From positions 1-7,792 of the forward strand of contig CAMTJB010000043.1 of the NCBI GenBank assembly GCA_947072715.1: DNA of 7,792 nucleotides, given 5' to 3'. Numbering within the stretch: position 1 is the stretch's first letter; each line of letters begins with the position of its first letter. Positions 6,049 through 7,792 of this stretch are shown in pieces. The notes beneath the pieces were generated by a model. That model was not told the DNA's origin. It did not search any database and was given only the letters and a program-made list of their open reading frames with translations. A program made the position numbers and the translations under genes. The DNA comes from an uncultured Fusobacteriaceae bacterium (GTDB lineage: Bacteria; Fusobacteriota; Fusobacteriia; Fusobacteriales; Fusobacteriaceae).

Positions 6049-6078
6049 AAAAGGAGAGAGAAATCTCTCCTTTTTTTT
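6049..6078 (+). terminator. strong intrinsic terminator of the alpha operon
   Basis: GGAGAGA (6053-6059) and TCTCTCC (6064-6070) form a perfect 7-bp stem capped by a GAAA tetraloop. Flanking AAAA (6049-6052) pairs with the first four of eight consecutive T (6071-6078). Placement just after rplQ and before a promoter for dnaE makes this the clear end of the operon. Confidence 0.95.
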
Positions 6079-6081
6079 ATG

Positions 6082-6111
6082 TTTACTAAAAGAGGTTTTT
6101 TAGAGTATAAT
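6082..6111 (+). promoter_or_regulatory. promoter of dnaE
   Basis: TTTACT (6082-6087; four of six match to TTGACA) and a consensus TATAAT (6106-6111) are 18 bases apart, immediately after the terminator. Transcription would start near 6118, giving a leader of about 60 A-rich bases. CTAAAA/TTTTAG inside the spacer can pair but is probably incidental. Confidence 0.7.
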
Positions 6112-6178
6112 AAAGAGACTAAAATGAGCTAAAAAATAAAGAAAAAAGATAACAAAATATAGGAGGTTACTACATAAA

Positions 6179-7792
6179 ATGAATAAGAATTTTACGCATT
6201 TACATCTTCATACAGAGTATAGCCTTTTAGATGGTGTAGGTAAAATAGATGAATATTTAGATAGATGCAAAGAGTTAGGGATGTCATCTATGGCAGTAAC
6301 AGACCATGGAAATATGTTTTGTGCTATTGATTTTTATAAAAAAGCTATAAAAAAAGGGATAAAACCTATAATAGGAATAGAAGCATATATAGGAGAAAAA
6401 AGAGAAGTAGTAGTTAATGAAGGTGTAAAAGTAGAAAAAGTAGATACAAGAGAAGTAGACAGAAAAAGTTACCATATAATACTCTTAGCTAAAAATAATA
6501 AAGGGTATAAGAATATTATGAAAATATCCTCTTATGCATATACAGAAGGTTTTTACTATAGACCTAGAGTAACAAAAGAATTTTTAAAAGAGCATAGTGA
6601 AGGAGTTATTGCCCTATCTGCATGTATGGCAGGGGAGATTTCAGCTCTTGTTTTATCAAAAGCTACAGAAGATGAAATAGATAATAAAATCATTGAATAT
6701 AAAGAGATATTTAAAGATGGGTTTTATATAGAGATACAAGGAAATGGCGTTAAAGAGCAGAAAGAGCTTAATTTAGAACTTTTAACCTATGCGAAGAAAC
6801 ATAAATTAGAAGTTGTAATTACAAATGATACCCATTATGTAAATTCAGGTGAACATAAACTTCAAGATTTATTAATTTGCATTCAAACAGGAGCCAAAGT
6901 TAACGATGTAAACAGAATGAAAATAGAAACAGAAGAACTTTATCTAAAGAGCAGAGAACAGATGCTAGAGACTTGTCTTTTTAGTAAAAGAGATGTAGAA
7001 AATTGGTCAATGAAATATAACAGAGAACTAAAGCCAATATTTAAAGATATGTTCTATGTTAGTGAGGATTATGAAGAAAATTTAAGGAAATTAGTAATTG
7101 ATTTAAATAATGATTTAAATAGCTATTTAGATAATAGTAATAAAATAGCAGAGAGTTGCAGTGTAAATATTACATTTGGGGAGTTTAAATTTCCGAAGTA
7201 TAAGATTCCAGAAAATTTTCAGAGTATTGAGACATATTTAGAGCATCTGATTCTAACTGGATTAGAAAAAAGACTTAATGGTAATATTTTAGAAGAGTAT
7301 AGAATTAGAGCTGATTATGAATTTTCAGTTATCAAAAAGATGGGATATTCGGAATACTTTGTTGTTGTATGGGATTTTATTAATTATGCTAAAAATCAAG
7401 GGATTGCAATAGGACCTGGAAGAGGATCTGCTGCAGGAAGTTTAGTATCTTATGCTCTAGGAATAACAGACCTTGATCCTTTAGAATATAATCTTATTTT
7501 TGAAAGATTTTTAAATCCAGAAAGGATTTCTATGCCAGATATTGATATTGATATATGTGGAGAGAGGCGTCAAGAGGTTATAAATTATGTAATAGATAAA
7601 TATGGATCAGATCATGTTGCTCAAATAATAACTTTTGGTAGAATGAAGGCTAGGGCAGCAGTAAGAGATATAGGAAGAGTTATGGATATCCCTCTAGTAA
7701 AAATAGATAAATTAGCTAAGCTTTTGCCAGCTGATTTTACACTGGATAAATCTATAAATCTTATTCCAGAAGTAAAAGATTTATATATAAAT
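6179..7792 (+). CDS. dnaE: DNA polymerase III alpha subunit, DnaE type (3'-truncated by window edge)
   Basis: Catalytic subunit of the chromosomal replicase. The first 538 codons are present with no stop or frameshift; a full DnaE is usually about 1,100-1,200 residues. The N-terminal PHP domain (about 1-230) begins HLHLHTEYSLLDG (7-19) and keeps its likely metal-site residues: His9, His11, Asp42-His43 (VTDHGN), Glu68, His99, Cys149 and Asp217/His219 (NDTHY). The polymerase palm follows, with GPGRGSAAGS (412-421) and PDIDID (453-458). Asp456 and Asp458 correspond to the E. coli catalytic pair Asp401/Asp403, and the third aspartate lies beyond the window. The order PHP then polymerase, with no inserted 3'-5' exonuclease so far, makes this DnaE and not PolC. 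AGGAGG (6161-6166) lies 12 bases before the ATG, whose product starts at the conserved position. It has its own promoter. Confidence 0.96.
   Translation, partial: MNKNFTHLHLHTEYSLLDGVGKIDEYLDRCKELGMSSMAVTDHGNMFCAIDFYKKAIKKGIKPIIGIEAYIGEKREVVVNEGVKVEKVDTREVDRKSYHIILLAKNNKGYKNIMKISSYAYTEGFYYRPRVTKEFLKEHSEGVIALSACMAGEISALVLSKATEDEIDNKIIEYKEIFKDGFYIEIQGNGVKEQKELNLELLTYAKKHKLEVVITNDTHYVNSGEHKLQDLLICIQTGAKVNDVNRMKIETEELYLKSREQMLETCLFSKRDVENWSMKYNRELKPIFKDMFYVSEDYEENLRKLVIDLNNDLNSYLDNSNKIAESCSVNITFGEFKFPKYKIPENFQSIETYLEHLILTGLEKRLNGNILEEYRIRADYEFSVIKKMGYSEYFVVVWDFINYAKNQGIAIGPGRGSAAGSLVSYALGITDLDPLEYNLIFERFLNPERISMPDIDIDICGERRQEVINYVIDKYGSDHVAQIITFGRMKARAAVRDIGRVMDIPLVKIDKLAKLLPADFTLDKSINLIPEVKDLYIN

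Noticed and set aside
6284..6475. Reverse-strand frame rich in Tyr, Phe and Ser within dnaE
   Set aside because: Its low-complexity composition is the complement of AAA/GAA/ATA-rich dnaE codons, and the forward frame encodes a conserved PHP domain.
1..7792. CRISPR arrays, insertion sequences, phage genes or defence systems
   Set aside because: No regularly spaced repeats, transposase-like frames, terminal inverted repeats or defence-type genes were found; all coding space is housekeeping or transporter.

Overview
The window is AT-rich bacterial chromosome carrying a compact block of ribosome, transcription and protein-maturation genes, all on the + strand. The codon use (AGA for Arg, AT-ending codons), TAA stops, strong GGAGG ribosome binding sites and the gene order adk-map-infA-rpmJ-rpsM-rpsK-rpsD-rpoA-rplQ suggest a low-GC anaerobe. 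Fusobacterium or a close relative is the best guess from overall style. That is inference, because no 16S rRNA or other marker is present. TGA is not used as a sense codon, which argues against Mycoplasma.

Layout: (1) 1-911 is the 3' part of a MATE-family multidrug/cation antiporter gene that runs off the left edge. (2) 912-1064 is a noncoding stretch with promoter-like elements and a perfect inverted repeat. (3) 1065-2489 holds adk and map, 15 bases apart. (4) 2490-2621 is a noncoding stretch with a good extended -10 promoter candidate and nested inverted repeats before infA. (5) 2622-2976 holds infA and the short gene rpmJ. (6) 2977-3209 is a 233-base noncoding stretch full of stem-loops, best read as a ribosomal-protein leader RNA controlling the alpha-type operon that follows. 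(7) 3210-6036 holds rpsM, rpsK, rpsD, rpoA and rplQ. (8) 6049-6078 is a very strong intrinsic terminator closing the operon. (9) 6082-6178 is a promoter and leader for dnaE, whose first 538 codons reach the right edge.

The genes fit together as the end of a spc-like operon plus the alpha operon. Adenylate kinase balances adenine nucleotides, methionine aminopeptidase trims new proteins, IF-1 starts translation, and L36, S13, S11, S4 and L17 build the ribosome. The alpha subunit seeds RNA polymerase assembly. S4, encoded third in the alpha operon, is the expected autoregulator and would bind the leader before rpsM. secY, which commonly precedes adk in this cluster, is not there; a MATE transporter gene sits in its place.

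The most interesting signal is the rpsM leader, in particular a 7-base loop whose every base can pair with a segment about 60 bases upstream, making a candidate pseudoknot. S4-type leaders in several phyla, Fusobacteriales included as far as I recall, have been proposed from comparative genomics, so the element is probably not wholly new. The remainder is ordinary housekeeping sequence.
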